Numbered from the stretch's first letter, positions 16,623 through 26,836 are shown. The stretch: DNA of 37,135 nt from Lentimicrobiaceae bacterium (GCA_018001695.1 JAGNHN010000035.1:1-37135), one strand, 5' to 3'. A program made the numbers and translations. Notes: generated by a model from the letters alone, not told the origin.

Positions 16623-17615
16623 TTATTCCTTGTCTAATTTATACTTGGCTGTATTCATCCCAAACTCCAGGCCTTTGGTCTTCACCAGTTCTTCAAGCTC
16701 CGTAAGGGATTTCTTACCGAAATTCCTGAATTTCAAGAGGTCATTCTTGTTATACTGAACGAGATCGCCCAGGGTCTCCACATCGGCTGCTTTCAGGCAG
16801 TTTAAGGCCCGAACCGACAGGTCCATATCGACCAGTTTCGTCTTCAGCAACTGACGGATATGCAGGGAATTCTCATCAAACTCATCCGACACCGTCTTCT
16901 CTTCAGTTTCCAGGGCGATCTTCTCATCGGAGAAGAGCAGGAAATGGTGAATGAGGATCTTGGCGGCATCCTTGAGGGCATCCGTGGGATGTATGGAACC
17001 ATCAGTAACGATCTCCAGGATCAGCTTCTCGTAGTCGGTCTTCTGCTCTACGCGGAAGTTATCCACTGTATACTTTACATTGCGGATGGGAGTATGGATG
17101 GAATCGATGGCGATGGTATTGACCGGTGCATTGAGGATTTTGTTCTCATCAGCCGGAACATAGCCCCTGCCTTTGTTGATGATAACATCCATCACGATTT
17201 TGGTCCCCGGCTCCATGTGGCAGATTTCCACTTCCGGGTTAAGGACCTGGAAGACAGACAGGAATTTGTTGATATCACCTGCCTTGAAAACGTCCTGACC
17301 ACTGATAACCACCTGCACCTTTTCACTGGATTCGCTGTCAATCTGCTGTTTGAAGCGTATCTTTTTCAGGTTGAGGATGATTTCTGTGACGTCTTCAATG
17401 ACGCCTTTGATGGTGGCGAACTCCTGCTCTACCCCTTCAATCCTGATGGATGTGATCGCAAAGCCTTCGAGGGAGGACAGCAGGATGCGGCGCAATGCGT
17501 TTCCGATGGTAATGCCAAAACCTGGCTCCAGGGGTCGGAATTCAAAGACGCCCCTGAACTCATCGGCCTCCAGCATGATGACCTTTTCGGGCTTCTGGAA
17601 TGCTAATATTGCCAT
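16623..17615 (-). CDS. rpoA: DNA-directed RNA polymerase subunit alpha
   Basis: A 330-residue protein of normal length. The N-terminal domain (about 1-230) has the assembly motif [15 protein letters not shown], which dimerises and nucleates the polymerase core. The C-terminal domain (about 250-320) has the helix-hairpin-helix region with [19 protein letters not shown] and [16 protein letters not shown], which contacts activators and, in some bacteria, UP elements. It lies between rpsD and rplQ, the normal alpha-operon order. Confidence 0.99.
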   Translation of the reverse strand: MAILAFQKPEKVIMLEADEFRGVFEFRPLEPGFGITIGNALRRILLSSLEGFAITSIRIEGVEQEFATIKGVIEDVTEIILNLKKIRFKQQIDSESSEKVQVVISGQDVFKAGDINKFLSVFQVLNPEVEICHMEPGTKIVMDVIINKGRGYVPADENKILNAPVNTIAIDSIHTPIRNVKYTVDNFRVEQKTDYEKLILEIVTDGSIHPTDALKDAAKILIHHFLLFSDEKIALETEEKTVSDEFDENSLHIRQLLKTKLVDMDLSVRALNCLKAADVETLGDLVQYNKNDLLKFRNFGKKSLTELEELVKTKGLEFGMNTAKYKLDKE

Positions 17616-17657
17616 AGATATACGCTTAAATGGTGGTGACTGGTGAAGTAACCGTTA

Positions 17658-18263
17658 TTACTTGGAATAAAGCTCAACGATAAGCTGTTCCTTGATATTT
17701 TCCGGAATTTCTTCGCGGGTAGGGAAGGCCATGAAACGACCTGCCATCAATGCGCCATCCCACTCAAGCCATGCATACGGATTTCCGCGTCTGGCGAGAG
17801 AATGTGTGATGGCTTCCAGGGATTTGCTTTTCTCCCGCACTGCCACGATATCACCTGGGTTAAGCGTGAAGGAGGGCACATTGACCAGTTCACCATTAAC
17901 CAGAATATGACGATGGCTGACCAGCTGCCTGGCAGCTGCACGTGTCGGGGCAATCCCTAAGCGGTAAACCACATTGTCGAGGCGGGCTTCGATCAACTGT
18001 AACAGGATCTCGCCCGTGATGCCCTTCTTCTGGGATGCGCGGGCAAAGATATTCCTGAACTGACGCTCAAGGATACCATAGGTATACTTGGCCTTCTGCT
18101 TCTCCTGAAGCTGTACCCCATACTCTGACTGCTTCCTGCGGCGCTTGCTGTTACCATGCATGCCCGGAGGATAGTTCTTTTTCTCGTAGCTGCTGTCTGG
18201 ACCGTAGATCGGTTCCCTGAACTTCCTGGCGATCTTGGATTTCGGACCTATGTATCTTGCCAT
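17658..18263 (-). CDS. rpsD: 30S ribosomal protein S4 (zinc-free form)
   Basis: A 201-residue primary 16S rRNA-binding protein that starts assembly of the small-subunit body and lines the mRNA entry. The S4 RNA-binding domain is at about 90-155 ([20 protein letters not shown]). The N-terminus reads [15 protein letters not shown], without the four cysteines of zinc-binding S4, so it is the C-minus form. In other bacteria S4 represses the alpha operon; whether it does so here cannot be seen. It is followed by rpoA after 42 bases. Confidence 0.98.
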   Translation of the reverse strand: MARYIGPKSKIARKFREPIYGPDSSYEKKNYPPGMHGNSKRRRKQSEYGVQLQEKQKAKYTYGILERQFRNIFARASQKKGITGEILLQLIEARLDNVVYRLGIAPTRAAARQLVSHRHILVNGELVNVPSFTLNPGDIVAVREKSKSLEAITHSLARRGNPYAWLEWDGALMAGRFMAFPTREEIPENIKEQLIVELYSK

Positions 18264-18308
18264 TCCGTGATTTTGTTAAATGTTCCTGGTATTCTAAAAA
18301 TTCAATAA

Positions 18309-18698
18309 TTACACCCTTCTGCGTTTGGGCGGACGGCATCCGTTGTGCGGCAAGGGGGTCACATCGACGATCTCGATGACCTCGATACCGGCACCATGAA
18401 GGCTGCGGATGGCCGACTCACGACCGGATCCCGGGCCTTTCACGAATACCTTAACCTTGCGCAACCCCATGTCAAAGGCAGCTTTGGCTGCATCCTGTGC
18501 CGCTGTCTGCGCAGCATAGGGCGTGTTTTTCTTGGATCCCTTGAAGCCCATCTTACCGGCTGACGACCATGAGATCAGCTGACCGGCTTCGTTGGTCAAG
18601 GATACAATGATGTTGTTGAAGGACGCCTTGATGTAAGCTCTTCCCATCGGGTCGACCTTTACGACCTTCTTTCGTGTTGTTTTGGTGCTCTTAGCCAT
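18309..18698 (-). CDS. rpsK: 30S ribosomal protein S11
   Basis: A 129-residue protein of the small-subunit platform that contacts the 690 loop and the mRNA exit path. The conserved C-terminal run, ending [18 protein letters not shown], is intact, and the core shows [17 protein letters not shown]. Lysine-rich N-terminus [13 protein letters not shown]. It lies between rpsM (45-base gap) and rpsD (45-base gap), the usual alpha-operon order. Confidence 0.99.
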   Translation of the reverse strand: MAKSTKTTRKKVVKVDPMGRAYIKASFNNIIVSLTNEAGQLISWSSAGKMGFKGSKKNTPYAAQTAAQDAAKAAFDMGLRKVKVFVKGPGSGRESAIRSLHGAGIEVIEIVDVTPLPHNGCRPPKRRRV

Positions 18699-18743
18699 AT
18701 CTGAATCTGGTTACACTCCAAATAAATAAACCGCAACAGGCGA

Positions 18744-19124
18744 TTAACCCTTCGTTGCTTTCTTCTTGTTGGCAACAGTCTTCTTCCTGCCTTTACGCGT
18801 GCGGGCGTTGTTTTTAGTGCTTTGACCGCGCACGGGCAATCCGATGCGGTGACGGATGCCACGATAGCAACCGATGTCCATCAATCGCTTGATATTCATC
18901 TGTATCTCGGACCTCAGTGCACCTTCAACAACGAAATTATCGTTGATGATGTTACGGATCCGGGTTGCCTCATCATCGTCCCAATCCTTGACCTTCTTGT
19001 TGACATCAACACCGGCCAATTCAAGGATGTTCTTGGCATTGGACCTTCCAATACCATAGATGTAGGTCAGTCCGACCTCACCTCTCTTGTTCTTGGGTAA
19101 ATCAATACCTGCAATACGAGCCAT
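18744..19124 (-). CDS. rpsM: 30S ribosomal protein S13
   Basis: A 126-residue protein of the small-subunit head that forms bridges to the large subunit and touches the P-site tRNA through its basic tail. The start [20 protein letters not shown] and the signature [20 protein letters not shown] are standard, as is the lysine-rich C-terminus. It follows rpmJ after 40 bases and precedes rpsK. Confidence 0.99.
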   Translation of the reverse strand: MARIAGIDLPKNKRGEVGLTYIYGIGRSNAKNILELAGVDVNKKVKDWDDDEATRIRNIINDNFVVEGALRSEIQMNIKRLMDIGCYRGIRHRIGLPVRGQSTKNNARTRKGRKKTVANKKKATKG

Positions 19125-19164
19125 ATGCTTAATCCTGTACTTGGTTACTGTTCATAGTGATCTC

Positions 19165-19281
19165 TTACCCCTGACGTTGCTTGTACTTGGGGTTCTTCTT
19201 GTTGATGATGTAAACCCTGCCCTTTCTGCGGACGATCTTGCAGTCGGGTGTGCGTTTCTTCACGGATGCTCTGACTTTCAT
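19165..19281 (-). CDS. rpmJ: 50S ribosomal protein L36 (zinc-free form)
   Basis: A 38-residue gene. It starts at the ATG at 19281 and ends with TAA at 19165-19167; the product begins [20 protein letters not shown] and ends KYKQRQG. L36 fills a pocket of 23S rRNA domains II, V and VI. Of the CxxC...CxxxxH zinc ligands of the C-plus form, only one cysteine remains (Cys14): the others are Thr, Asn and Tyr, so zinc binding is lost. It sits between infA and rpsM as in most bacteria. Confidence 0.97.
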   Translation of the reverse strand: MKVRASVKKRTPDCKIVRRKGRVYIINKKNPKYKQRQG

Positions 19282-19313
19282 AATAAGCTGCTTTAAGCTG
19301 TTTCAATCCTTGT

Positions 19314-19535
19314 TTATGCCTTGTAACGATATACGATTCTGCCCTTGGTAAGGTCATAGGGTGACATCTCTAGTTTCACCCTGTCGCCAGGAAGTATCTT
19401 GATATAGTGCATCCGCATTTTGCCGGAAATATGGGCTGTGATGACATGTCCGTTTTCCAGTTCAACCCGGAACATGGCATTACCCAGTGACTCTATCACG
19501 GTACCGTCCTGTTCTATCGCTTTTTGTTTTGCCAT
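19314..19535 (-). CDS. infA: Translation initiation factor IF-1
   Basis: A 73-residue single-domain OB-fold protein that blocks the A site during initiation and assists IF-2 and IF-3. The sequence [35 protein letters not shown] and [15 protein letters not shown] is typical, and the length is normal. It lies between map (17 bases upstream) and rpmJ. No Shine-Dalgarno sequence is visible. Confidence 0.99.
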   Translation of the reverse strand: MAKQKAIEQDGTVIESLGNAMFRVELENGHVITAHISGKMRMHYIKILPGDRVKLEMSPYDLTKGRIVYRYKA

Positions 19536-19552
19536 ATGTTCTTTTACAAGTG

Positions 19553-20347
19553 CTACTCATCAATTAATCCAATGCTTTCTTCAATAAACCTGAAGCTTGA
19601 CAATATTTCCGGCTCGCCCTGCCGCACCACGATGGTATGTTCATAGTGCGCTGATGGCTGACGGTCGACGGTCCGGATTGTCCAGCCATCTTTTTCCTGC
19701 ATCACCATCCGTCTTCCGAGGTTGATCATAGGTTCAATACATATCACCAAACCTTCGGGCAACTTCATGCCGTTACCCTGGCGCCCGTAGTTCATCACTT
19801 CCGGGGGTTCATGCAACCGCCTTCCTAGTCCATGGCCTACCAACTCCCGCACCACAGAATACCCGAAGGATTCAACATGCGACTGAATGGCGTGGCCAAT
19901 GTCTCCAAGACGGTTCCCGGCAACTGCCTTGCCGATTCCCAGATAAAGGGAACGGTAAGTCTGCACCAGGAGTTGCCTCACCTCTGCCCTGATCTCTCCC
20001 ACCGGGAAAGTGTAGGCAGAATCACCATAGAAACCATTCATCAGGACACCGCAATCCACCGAAAGGATGTCTCCTTCCTTCAGCTCACGATTGGAGGGTA
20101 TACCGTGCACCACCACTTCATTGGGTGAAACACATAGGGTGCCCGGAAAACCATTGTATCCCAGAAAACCCGGAACCGCTCCATGATCCCTGATAAAGGT
20201 TTCAGCCAGCTTATTCAGCGCTAAAGTGGTTACACCAGGCTGAATGGCTTTGGCAACTTCACCAAGGGTTTTGCCAACAAGCAAAGAACTCTGACGGATT
20301 AAACTGATCTCTTCCTCCGTCTTTAAGTGGATCTTTCCCACCGTCAT
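19553..20347 (-). CDS. map: Methionine aminopeptidase, type I
   Basis: A 264-residue cytoplasmic metalloprotease that removes the initiator methionine from new proteins. The five metal ligands are visible: two Asp in [18 protein letters not shown], His in [13 protein letters not shown], Glu in CIEPMINLG and Glu in YEHTIVV. There is no N-terminal SH3-binding or zinc extension, so it is the simple type Ia enzyme. It follows secY directly after 8 bases; adk, which separates them in Bacillus, is absent. Confidence 0.98.
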   Translation of the reverse strand: MTVGKIHLKTEEEISLIRQSSLLVGKTLGEVAKAIQPGVTTLALNKLAETFIRDHGAVPGFLGYNGFPGTLCVSPNEVVVHGIPSNRELKEGDILSVDCGVLMNGFYGDSAYTFPVGEIRAEVRQLLVQTYRSLYLGIGKAVAGNRLGDIGHAIQSHVESFGYSVVRELVGHGLGRRLHEPPEVMNYGRQGNGMKLPEGLVICIEPMINLGRRMVMQEKDGWTIRTVDRQPSAHYEHTIVVRQGEPEILSSFRFIEESIGLIDE

Positions 20348-20355
20348 TTCAGGGA

Positions 20356-21717
20356 TCAGCCTGTCATACTATATGCCGTACGCCCTTTGATCCTGCCCGA
20401 CTTCATCAAGCCATCATAATGACGCATCAGCAGATGGCTCTCAATTTGCTGCAGGGTATCCAGGACCACCCCTACCAGGATCAGCAGCGAAGTACCCCCA
20501 TAGAACTGGGCAAACTGGCTATTGACACCGAAGAGGCTCACAATGGCTGGCATGATGGCAACAAAGGCAAGGAAGATGGACCCGGGCAGGGTAATCCTTG
20601 ACATGACACCATCTATAAATTCGGCTGTCTTACGCCCCGGCTTAACACCGGGAATAAAACCCCCGTTTTTCTTCATATCATCCGCCATCTGGTTTGGGTT
20701 GACCGTGATGGCTGTATAGAAATACGTGAAAGCAATGATCAGGATCGCAAATACAAAGTTGTACCAGAAACCGTTGATATTGGTAAACGTTGCGGCAAAG
20801 CCCGACAATGCATCCGTCTGAGCAAATCCGGCCAGCGTAAGTGGCAGGAACATGATAGCCTGAGCAAAGATGATCGGCATAACACCGGCAGCATTTACTT
20901 TCAGCGGAATATATTGTCTTACACCACCATACTGACGGTTACCCACGATCCGCTTGGCATACTGGACCGGTATTCGCCGGGTCCCCTGCACGAGCAGTAT
21001 CGATATCAGGATAACCCCGACAAGTACCGCGATCTCGATCACGAAGTAGACCAAACCACCACCCTGTTCTTCCATGCGGGAGATGAACTCAGCAAACAGT
21101 GCAAATGGCAGACGTGCGATAATCCCGATCATGATGATCAGTGAGATACCGTTACCAATTCCCTTATCTGTGATACGCTCACCCAGCCACATAACAAACA
21201 TGGAGCCTGCTGTAAGGATAATGATGGACGAAACCCAGAAGAAACGGGTTGGCGATGTTGCAGCCGGATCAAAAGGCGAAATTCCTTCCGGTGGCAGTTG
21301 TGATACCAGGTTGGCCAGGTAAGCCGGCGACTGGAAAATGAGGATGATAACCGTCAGGTAACGGGTAATCTGGTTGATTTTCCTCCGTCCGCTTTCTCCT
21401 TCACGCTGCAACTTCTGGAAATATGGAATGGCCATACCCAGCAGCTGAACAACGATAGAAGCAGAAATGTAGGGCATGATCCCCAGTGCAAAGATCGAGG
21501 CATTGGAGAATGCACCACCGGAGAACATATTCAGCAATCCAAGCAAACCTTCGGATGTCTGGCTCTGCAAATTCGCAAGCATACCAGGGTCAACACCGGG
21601 GAGCACGATGAAGGATCCAAGCCTGTAGATCACGATGATCCCCAGGGTATAAAGGATCCTGTTTCTCAGCTCCTCAATCTTACTGATATTGCGTATGGTC
21701 TGGATGAGCTTTTTCAT
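20356..21717 (-). CDS. secY: Protein translocase subunit SecY
   Basis: A 453-residue inner-membrane protein with about ten membrane segments, the pore of the Sec channel that exports unfolded preproteins and inserts membrane proteins. The start MKKLIQTIRNISKIEELRNR, the plug region GLLGLLNMFSGGAFSNAS, and the cytoplasmic loop NGGFIPGVKPGRKTAEFID are typical. Its partner genes secE and secG are not in the window. It lies 6 bases after rplO, in the normal spc-operon position. Confidence 0.99.
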   Translation of the reverse strand: MKKLIQTIRNISKIEELRNRILYTLGIIVIYRLGSFIVLPGVDPGMLANLQSQTSEGLLGLLNMFSGGAFSNASIFALGIMPYISASIVVQLLGMAIPYFQKLQREGESGRRKINQITRYLTVIILIFQSPAYLANLVSQLPPEGISPFDPAATSPTRFFWVSSIIILTAGSMFVMWLGERITDKGIGNGISLIIMIGIIARLPFALFAEFISRMEEQGGGLVYFVIEIAVLVGVILISILLVQGTRRIPVQYAKRIVGNRQYGGVRQYIPLKVNAAGVMPIIFAQAIMFLPLTLAGFAQTDALSGFAATFTNINGFWYNFVFAILIIAFTYFYTAITVNPNQMADDMKKNGGFIPGVKPGRKTAEFIDGVMSRITLPGSIFLAFVAIMPAIVSLFGVNSQFAQFYGGTSLLILVGVVLDTLQQIESHLLMRHYDGLMKSGRIKGRTAYSMTG

Positions 21718-21723
21718 TCAGCA

Positions 21724-22170
21724 TCAGATTTTTGTAGCGGTTCCACCATTGGCTTCGATGGCAGCCTGGGCCTTGGCCGAGAAGCCATGGGCCGTTACCT
21801 GCAAGGTAGCCTTCAATTCCCCGCGACCGAGGATTTTTACCAGTTCTCCTGTTGAAGAAAGGCCATGATTAATAAGAACTTCGGGGGTTATCTCGCTGAG
21901 CTGGTATTGCTCAGCAAGTTTCTGAAGCACATCGAGATTGATTCCATGGTACTCCACCCTGTTGATGTTATTAAACCCAAACTTGGGTACACGGCGTACG
22001 AGGGGCATCTGGCCTCCCTCAAATCCAACCTTTTTGCTGTATCCTGAGCGCGACTGGGCACCTTTGTGTCCGCGTGTGGATGTTCCACCCGTTCCGGAAC
22101 CCTGGCCCCGACCGACTCGCTTTCTACGCTTTACTGAACCTTTCGCCGGTTTAAGATTGCTCAAATCCAT
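21724..22170 (-). CDS. rplO: 50S ribosomal protein L15
   Basis: A 148-residue protein that binds 23S rRNA late in large-subunit assembly. The glycine- and arginine-rich N-terminus (KRVGRGQGSGTGGTSTRGHK) is the family's long rRNA-penetrating tail; the globular part ends with a KAQAAIEANGG helix. It lies 21 bases after rpmD and 6 before secY. Confidence 0.99.
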   Translation of the reverse strand: MDLSNLKPAKGSVKRRKRVGRGQGSGTGGTSTRGHKGAQSRSGYSKKVGFEGGQMPLVRRVPKFGFNNINRVEYHGINLDVLQKLAEQYQLSEITPEVLINHGLSSTGELVKILGRGELKATLQVTAHGFSAKAQAAIEANGGTATKI

Positions 22171-22191
22171 GTTGCCTGTATTTCCTTGTGA

Positions 22192-22374
22192 TTAATCAAT
22201 TTCTTCTACCAAAAGCAAATGCTTTACCTTGTTCACCATACCCAACATTTCCGGTCTGGCTTCTATTTCCCGCACCTGGTTCAATTTCTTGAAACCCAGT
22301 GCCTGCAATGTCCTCTTCTGGTCAACCGGCCTTCCGATGCCACTGCGTATCTGCTTGATCCTGAGTTTTTTCAT
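22192..22374 (-). CDS. rpmD: 50S ribosomal protein L30
   Basis: A 60-residue protein of the large subunit, normal length, reading MKKLRIKQIRSGIGRPVDQK and KTLQALGFKKL-like (RTLQALGFKKLNQ). L30 is missing in some bacterial lineages but kept here. It lies between rpsE (28-base gap) and rplO. Confidence 0.97.
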   Translation of the reverse strand: MKKLRIKQIRSGIGRPVDQKRTLQALGFKKLNQVREIEARPEMLGMVNKVKHLLLVEEID

Positions 22375-22402
22375 CTCAAAGGATATTGAGGGTTAATAGT
22401 TA

Positions 22403-22921
22403 TTATCCGTTAAATACTCTGTCCAGTTCGATGCCACGCAACTGCGCTACCGTATAAGGATCACGCATACGTGCCAGCGCGTCGATGGTTGCCTTCACCA
22501 CACTATGTGGGTTGGAGCTGCCCTTTGACTTGGCCAGAACGTCTTTCACACCAACGCTTTCGAGAACGGCGCGCATAGCACCACCTGCGATAACGCCGGT
22601 ACCAGGACTTGCCGGTTTGAGGAACACCTCGGCGCCGCTATAACGGCCAACGCCTTCGTGAGGGATCGTTCCCTTAAGCACCGGGACTTTGATCAGGTTC
22701 TTCTTTGCATCATCGATACCCTTGGCAATCGCGGCTGTGACTTCCTTTGCCTTGCCGAGACCGTACCCGACGACGCCGTTCTCATTCCCGACCACCACGA
22801 TGGCAGAGAAGCTAAAGGTACGTCCCCCCTTGGTAACCTTGGTCACACGCTGAATGCTGACCAGTTTGTCCTTGAATTCTATTTCGCTGGATTTAACCCG
22901 CTTAACGTTTACGTTTGCCAT
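22403..22921 (-). CDS. rpsE: 30S ribosomal protein S5
   Basis: A 172-residue protein at the mRNA entry of the small subunit, involved in decoding accuracy. The double-stranded-RNA-binding-like N-terminal domain has [20 protein letters not shown] with the conserved loop that carries spectinomycin-resistance sites in other bacteria; it appears wild type. The C-terminal domain shows [19 protein letters not shown]. It starts 6 bases after rplR. Confidence 0.99.
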   Translation of the reverse strand: MANVNVKRVKSSEIEFKDKLVSIQRVTKVTKGGRTFSFSAIVVVGNENGVVGYGLGKAKEVTAAIAKGIDDAKKNLIKVPVLKGTIPHEGVGRYSGAEVFLKPASPGTGVIAGGAMRAVLESVGVKDVLAKSKGSSNPHSVVKATIDALARMRDPYTVAQLRGIELDRVFNG

Positions 22922-22927
22922 ATTACA

Positions 22928-23296
22928 TTAGAATTTGAGGCCCGCTTCCCTGGCTGCTTCTGCCAGCGATTTAACACGTCCGTGATACAGATATCCACCG
23001 CGATCAAAAACCACGGTGTCGATGCCCAGGGCATTGGCTTTGGCAGCAATGGCCTTACCCACCTGCACTGCCATCTCTGTCTTGCTCCCTGTCTGCCCGG
23101 ATAGCTCTGTCATCCTGCTCGATGCCGATGCCAATGTGCGGCCTTCGGTATCATCGATGAGCTGAACATAGATATCCTTGTTACTGCGAAACACCGACAA
23201 GCGGGGGCGTTCGGGCGTGCCCGTAATGCTTCTCCGGATACGTTGCCTGATGCTCTGCCTCCGGAAGACCTTCTTATTTTTGACTTTCTTTAACAT
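22928..23296 (-). CDS. rplR: 50S ribosomal protein L18
   Basis: A 122-residue 5S rRNA-binding protein. The correct start is the ATG at 23296, giving [20 protein letters not shown]; the open frame extends 63 codons further upstream, antisense-like over rplF, and that part is not L18. The conserved core [19 protein letters not shown] and the end [13 protein letters not shown] are standard. With L5 it delivers 5S rRNA to the subunit. It lies between rplF (52-base gap) and rpsE. Confidence 0.98.
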   Translation of the reverse strand: MLKKVKNKKVFRRQSIRQRIRRSITGTPERPRLSVFRSNKDIYVQLIDDTEGRTLASASSRMTELSGQTGSKTEMAVQVGKAIAAKANALGIDTVVFDRGGYLYHGRVKSLAEAAREAGLKF

Positions 23297-23348
23297 CCCT
23301 CTGATATTTTGGTATGTGTTCTCCTTCGCAATGGTGAATGGATTGCTC

Positions 23349-23906
23349 TTATTTCTTATCAGCCGACTTACCAGCCTTCTTGCGTACGACCTCGCCCAGG
23401 TAGCGCACACCCTTGCCCTTGTATGGCTCAGGCTTGCGCAGGGAACGGATCTTGGCCGCCACCTGACCCAGCAACTGCTTGTCAATGGCCTTCAGGATGA
23501 TCGTGGGGTTCTTACCTCTCTCTGCGGTCACGGCTACATCTATTTCCGGGGGAAGTTCAAAATATACGTGATGGGAGAAGCCTAATGAGAGATCCAACAG
23601 CTTTCCGTCCAGGTTGGCACGATAACCAACACCCACCATTTCAAGGACCTGGGTGTAGCCTTCCGAAACACCGGTAACCATATTCTGTATCAGTGCCCGG
23701 TACAAGCCATGCTTGGAGCGGTGTTCCTTCTCGTCGCTCGGACGGCTGACAATCAATTTACCATCTTCCTGGCTGATTTCGATAGCCGGATCCACGGTCT
23801 GGCGCAGCTCTCCAAGCTTACCCTTGACGGTCACCACGTTGTCTTCTGACACCTGGACCTGTACGCCCGCAGGCAATGTAACCGGCAATTTTCCTATTCG
23901 TGACAT
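23349..23906 (-). CDS. rplF: 50S ribosomal protein L6
   Basis: A 185-residue protein near the factor-binding site of the large subunit, made of two similar domains. It starts [20 protein letters not shown] and carries the C-terminal signature [12 protein letters not shown] preceded by [11 protein letters not shown]. The length is typical. It lies 21 bases after rpsH. Confidence 0.99.
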   Translation of the reverse strand: MSRIGKLPVTLPAGVQVQVSEDNVVTVKGKLGELRQTVDPAIEISQEDGKLIVSRPSDEKEHRSKHGLYRALIQNMVTGVSEGYTQVLEMVGVGYRANLDGKLLDLSLGFSHHVYFELPPEIDVAVTAERGKNPTIILKAIDKQLLGQVAAKIRSLRKPEPYKGKGVRYLGEVVRKKAGKSADKK

Positions 23907-23927
23907 AAGTGTGCTCCTTATTCAGTA

Positions 23928-24326
23928 TTAACTCACATAACACAAAACCTCTCCGCCAATATGCTTCACCCTGGCTTCCTTGTCCGTCATTAATCCCTGA
24001 GAGGTAGAAATGATGGCAACACCCAGTCCGTTGAGCACGCGCGGCAGGTTCGATGAATCAACATACTTCCGCAAACCAGGACGGCTTACACGCTCCAACT
24101 GGCTGATCGCCGGGATCTTGGTTACGGGGTGGTACTTCAATGCGATCTTGATCATATGCGGAAACTTCTCTTCATCAAACTTGTAGTTGAGAATGAAGCC
24201 CTTGTCATAGAGGATCTTGGTAATCTCCTTCTTAATCCTGGAAGAAGGGATTTCCACTACCCTGTGGTTTGCCATCACGGCATTCCGGATTCGGGTCAGG
24301 TAATCTGCAATCGGGTCGGTATACAT
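23928..24326 (-). CDS. rpsH: 30S ribosomal protein S8
   Basis: A 132-residue primary 16S rRNA-binding protein, central for assembly of the platform and, in E. coli, the repressor of the spc operon. It starts [19 protein letters not shown] and contains the C-terminal signature [19 protein letters not shown]. It lies between rpsN and rplF. No S8-binding mRNA element was recognised near rplE, though I could not fold the region. Confidence 0.99.
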   Translation of the reverse strand: MYTDPIADYLTRIRNAVMANHRVVEIPSSRIKKEITKILYDKGFILNYKFDEEKFPHMIKIALKYHPVTKIPAISQLERVSRPGLRKYVDSSNLPRVLNGLGVAIISTSQGLMTDKEARVKHIGGEVLCYVS

Positions 24327-24353
24327 ATCTCTTTCTCTTTTGCAACAAAGGGG

Positions 24354-24623
24354 TTACCAACTGGCTTTCGTGATGCCGGGGATGAGGCCTTTGACAGCCA
24401 TCTCACGGAAGTTGATCCTGGAAATGCCGAACTGACGCATATAGCCCTTGGGGCGACCTGTCAACTGGCAACGGTTATGCTTCCTCACAGGTGAGGCATT
24501 CCGGGGCAGCTTCTGCAACCCAATCCAGTCGCCGGCCTCCTTCAAAGCCTGACGCTTCTCGGCATATTTTTCAACAAGGCGCTCACGCTTCTTTTCCCTT
24601 GCTTTGATCGATTCTTTTGCCAT
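24354..24623 (-). CDS. rpsN: 30S ribosomal protein S14 (zinc-free form)
   Basis: An 89-residue protein of the small-subunit head. The start is the ATG at 24623 ([20 protein letters not shown]); the 12 codons upstream in the same frame lie in the gap after rplE. The signature [20 protein letters not shown] is present, but there are no CxxC pairs, so it is the long, C-minus form that does not bind zinc. It lies 10 bases after rplE and precedes rpsH. Confidence 0.98.
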   Translation of the reverse strand: MAKESIKAREKKRERLVEKYAEKRQALKEAGDWIGLQKLPRNASPVRKHNRCQLTGRPKGYMRQFGISRINFREMAVKGLIPGITKASW

Positions 24624-24633
24624 TATCGTCTGA

Positions 24634-25185
24634 TTATTGTTTCTTAAATGGTATTCCAAATTCCTTCAGCAAAGCATACGCTTCCTTATCGGTGCGGGCT
24701 GTGGTCACGAAGGTGATGTCCAGTCCATTGATCTTATTGACCTTATCCAGGTCGATCTCCGGGAAAATGATCTGCTCCGTAACACCCATGGTGAAATTAC
24801 CACGACCGTCAAAGCCGCTGTCATTGATCCCCCTGAAGTCACGGATACGCGGTATCGCAACGGAAATCAGCCTGTCGAGAAACTCAAACATCTGCTCCCT
24901 GCGCAGGGTAACCCTGGCGCCGACGGGCATGTTGCGGCGAAGCTTGAAGTTGGAAATGTCCTTCTTCGACTTCGTCGGCACTGCCTTCTGGCCAGCGATC
25001 AGCGTCATTTCCTGAACGCCGCTGTCGATGTGCTTCTTATCTGTGATAGCCGCGCCAATCCCTTGGTTCAGAACGATCTTCAACAACCTGGGAGCCTGCA
25101 TCGGGCTCTTGTATTCGAATTGCTGCATCAATGCAGGAAGAATCTCCTGCTGATACTTTTCCTTAAGTCGAGGTGTATAACTCAT
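24634..25185 (-). CDS. rplE: 50S ribosomal protein L5
   Basis: A 183-residue 5S rRNA-binding protein that forms the intersubunit bridge with S13 and contacts the P-site tRNA. I start it at the ATG at 25185 ([16 protein letters not shown]), one codon inside the open frame, whose first codon is GTG. That ATG shares its A with the TGA stop of rplX (TGATG), implying coupled translation. The core [16 protein letters not shown] and [16 protein letters not shown] is standard. Confidence 0.97.
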   Translation of the reverse strand: MSYTPRLKEKYQQEILPALMQQFEYKSPMQAPRLLKIVLNQGIGAAITDKKHIDSGVQEMTLIAGQKAVPTKSKKDISNFKLRRNMPVGARVTLRREQMFEFLDRLISVAIPRIRDFRGINDSGFDGRGNFTMGVTEQIIFPEIDLDKVNKINGLDITFVTTARTDKEAYALLKEFGIPFKKQ

Positions 25186-25508
25186 CACTTAATTACCTCC
25201 CCTGATTTTTTGGAGTAACGTACTAATTTCCCGCTTTTCTCATCGATCTTACGACCTACACGGGTAGCCTTGCCGCTGCCATCGATCAGCATCAGGTTGG
25301 ACAACTCAATACCGGCTTCCCGTTTAACGATGCCACCCTGCGGATTCTCGGCATTCGGGCGGGTATGCCTGGAGATCAGATTCACCCCTTCCACGATGGC
25401 CTTGTTCTTCTTGTTGTCCATCACCAGAACCTTGCCACTCTGGCCCTTGTGGTCCCCGGCGATGACCATGACGTTGTCGCCTTTCTTAATGTGCAGTTTC
25501 TTGCGCAT
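25185..25508 (-). CDS. rplX: 50S ribosomal protein L24
   Basis: A 107-residue early-assembly protein that initiates folding of 23S rRNA and lies near the exit tunnel. The KOW motif occupies the N-terminus ([20 protein letters not shown]), and the family block [19 protein letters not shown] follows. Its stop overlaps the rplE start by one base. It is 17 bases after rplN. Confidence 0.98.
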   Translation of the reverse strand: MRKKLHIKKGDNVMVIAGDHKGQSGKVLVMDNKKNKAIVEGVNLISRHTRPNAENPQGGIVKREAGIELSNLMLIDGSGKATRVGRKIDEKSGKLVRYSKKSGEVIK

Positions 25509-25525
25509 AGCTCTGTTCGCTTATC

Positions 25526-25894
25526 TTATAATACCTCTGGTGCCAGAGATACGATTTTCATGTACTTCTTCTCACGCAGTTCACGGGCAACCGGACCGAA
25601 AATACGTGTTCCGATCATCTCGCCCGCAGCATTCAGCAATACCACCGCGTTATCGTCGAACCGGATGTAGGAACCGTCCATGCGGCGGATCTCCTTCTTG
25701 GTTCTAACTACAACTGCCTTGACCACCGATCCCTTCTTGATGTTGCCCGACGGAAGCGCATTCTTCACCGTGACAACAATCTTGTCACCAATGCTGGCAT
25801 AACGCTTGCCGGTACCGCCCAGGACCCTGATACACAGCACCTCTTTGGCTCCGCTGTTGTCAGCGACTGCACAACGTGTCTCCTGTTGAATCAT
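25526..25894 (-). CDS. rplN: 50S ribosomal protein L14
   Basis: A 122-residue beta-barrel protein at the subunit interface, forming bridges to 16S rRNA and the binding site of silencing factor RsfS in other bacteria. It begins [20 protein letters not shown] and ends SLAPEVL, with the signature [15 protein letters not shown]. The length is exactly that of E. coli L14 or within a residue. It is separated by 1 base from rpsQ. Confidence 0.99.
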   Translation of the reverse strand: MIQQETRCAVADNSGAKEVLCIRVLGGTGKRYASIGDKIVVTVKNALPSGNIKKGSVVKAVVVRTKKEIRRMDGSYIRFDDNAVVLLNAAGEMIGTRIFGPVARELREKKYMKIVSLAPEVL

Positions 25895-25895
25895 A

Positions 25896-26150
25896 TTACT
25901 TAGCCCTTTCTATGATTTCTACTAACCTCCAACACTTGTTCTTGCTCAGCGGTCGTGTCTCCATGATCCGCACAAGGTCACCGATATTGGACTCATTCTT
26001 CTCATCGTGCGCCATGAACCTGGAACTCAGCTTCACAAACTTCCCATACTTGGGGTGCTTCACCTTCCGTTCAACCACCACGACGATGGACTTGTCCATT
26101 TTATTGCTGACAACCTGTCCAATTCGTTCTTTTCTTAATTCTCTTTCCAT
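25896..26150 (-). CDS. rpsQ: 30S ribosomal protein S17
   Basis: An 84-residue OB-fold primary binder of 16S rRNA in the small-subunit body. It reads [20 protein letters not shown] and then the S17 signature [19 protein letters not shown]. Normal length. It lies between rpmC (48-base gap) and rplN (1-base gap). Confidence 0.99.
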   Translation of the reverse strand: MERELRKERIGQVVSNKMDKSIVVVVERKVKHPKYGKFVKLSSRFMAHDEKNESNIGDLVRIMETRPLSKNKCWRLVEIIERAK

Positions 26151-26198
26151 GCTTGCGTCGGTATATTGCTGTCGACTGTTTACTTATGCTCTGAAAGC

Positions 26199-26399
26199 TT
26201 ACATGCTTCCTTCCAACTGACGCCGGCGGATCTCCGTCTGAAGGCGGGCGATGATCTTCCGGTATTCCCTGAGTTTGTGGGGGTTGTCAAGAGGGGATAC
26301 GGCATGATTTAACCGCAACCGGGTCATCTGCTTCTTCTCCTCCTCTATACGCTCCAGAAGGTCGGCATTCGACAACTGGACGATCACTTCCTGTTTCAT
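26199..26399 (-). CDS. rpmC: 50S ribosomal protein L29
   Basis: A 66-residue helical hairpin protein at the peptide exit tunnel, next to L23. It shows LSNADLLERIEEEKKQMTRL and HKLREYRKIIARLQTEI, both typical of L29. It lies 14 bases after rplP. Confidence 0.97.
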   Translation of the reverse strand: MKQEVIVQLSNADLLERIEEEKKQMTRLRLNHAVSPLDNPHKLREYRKIIARLQTEIRRRQLEGSM

Positions 26400-26413
26400 A
26401 TTCTTGCGTCTTT

Positions 26414-26836
26414 TTATTCTTCAACATAGTCCCTGCGAAGGACAAACTTGGTCTGTACCGGCAATTTCTGCGCTGCCAGGCGGAGGGCCTCACGGGCCAC
26501 TTCCAGGGGAACACCTTCGGCTTCGAAGAGGATGCGACCCGGGGTTACCCGTGCCACAAAATACTCCGGCGATCCCTTACCCTTACCCATACGAACCTCA
26601 GCAGGCTTTTTGGTGACGGGTTTGTCAGGGAATATCCTGATCCAGATCTGGCCTTCACGTTTCATATGACGGGTCACTGCCTGACGTGCTGCTTCAATCT
26701 GCCGCCCGGTGATCCATTCAGCTTCAAGGGTCTTGATCCCAAAGGAACCGAATGCAAGCTCATTCCCACGATTGGAATTGCCCTTCATTCTTCCCTTCTG
26801 CTGCTTCCTGTATTTGGTCTTCTTCGGTTGTAACAT
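26414..26836 (-). CDS. rplP: 50S ribosomal protein L16
   Basis: A 140-residue protein near the A-site side of the peptidyl-transferase centre. The start [19 protein letters not shown], the block [20 protein letters not shown] and the glycine-rich [15 protein letters not shown] are standard. It lies 34 bases after rpsC. The upstream sequence is A-rich without a Shine-Dalgarno motif. Confidence 0.99.
   Translation of the reverse strand: MLQPKKTKYRKQQKGRMKGNSNRGNELAFGSFGIKTLEAEWITGRQIEAARQAVTRHMKREGQIWIRIFPDKPVTKKPAEVRMGKGKGSPEYFVARVTPGRILFEAEGVPLEVAREALRLAAQKLPVQTKFVLRRDYVEE

Noticed and set aside
16860-17606. 248-codon plus-strand open frame
   Set aside because: Entirely antisense to rpoA and a product of its codon use.
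23297-23485. 63-codon N-terminal extension of rplR
   Set aside because: It overlaps the end of rplF in another frame and does not resemble L18; the ATG at 23296 gives the normal protein.
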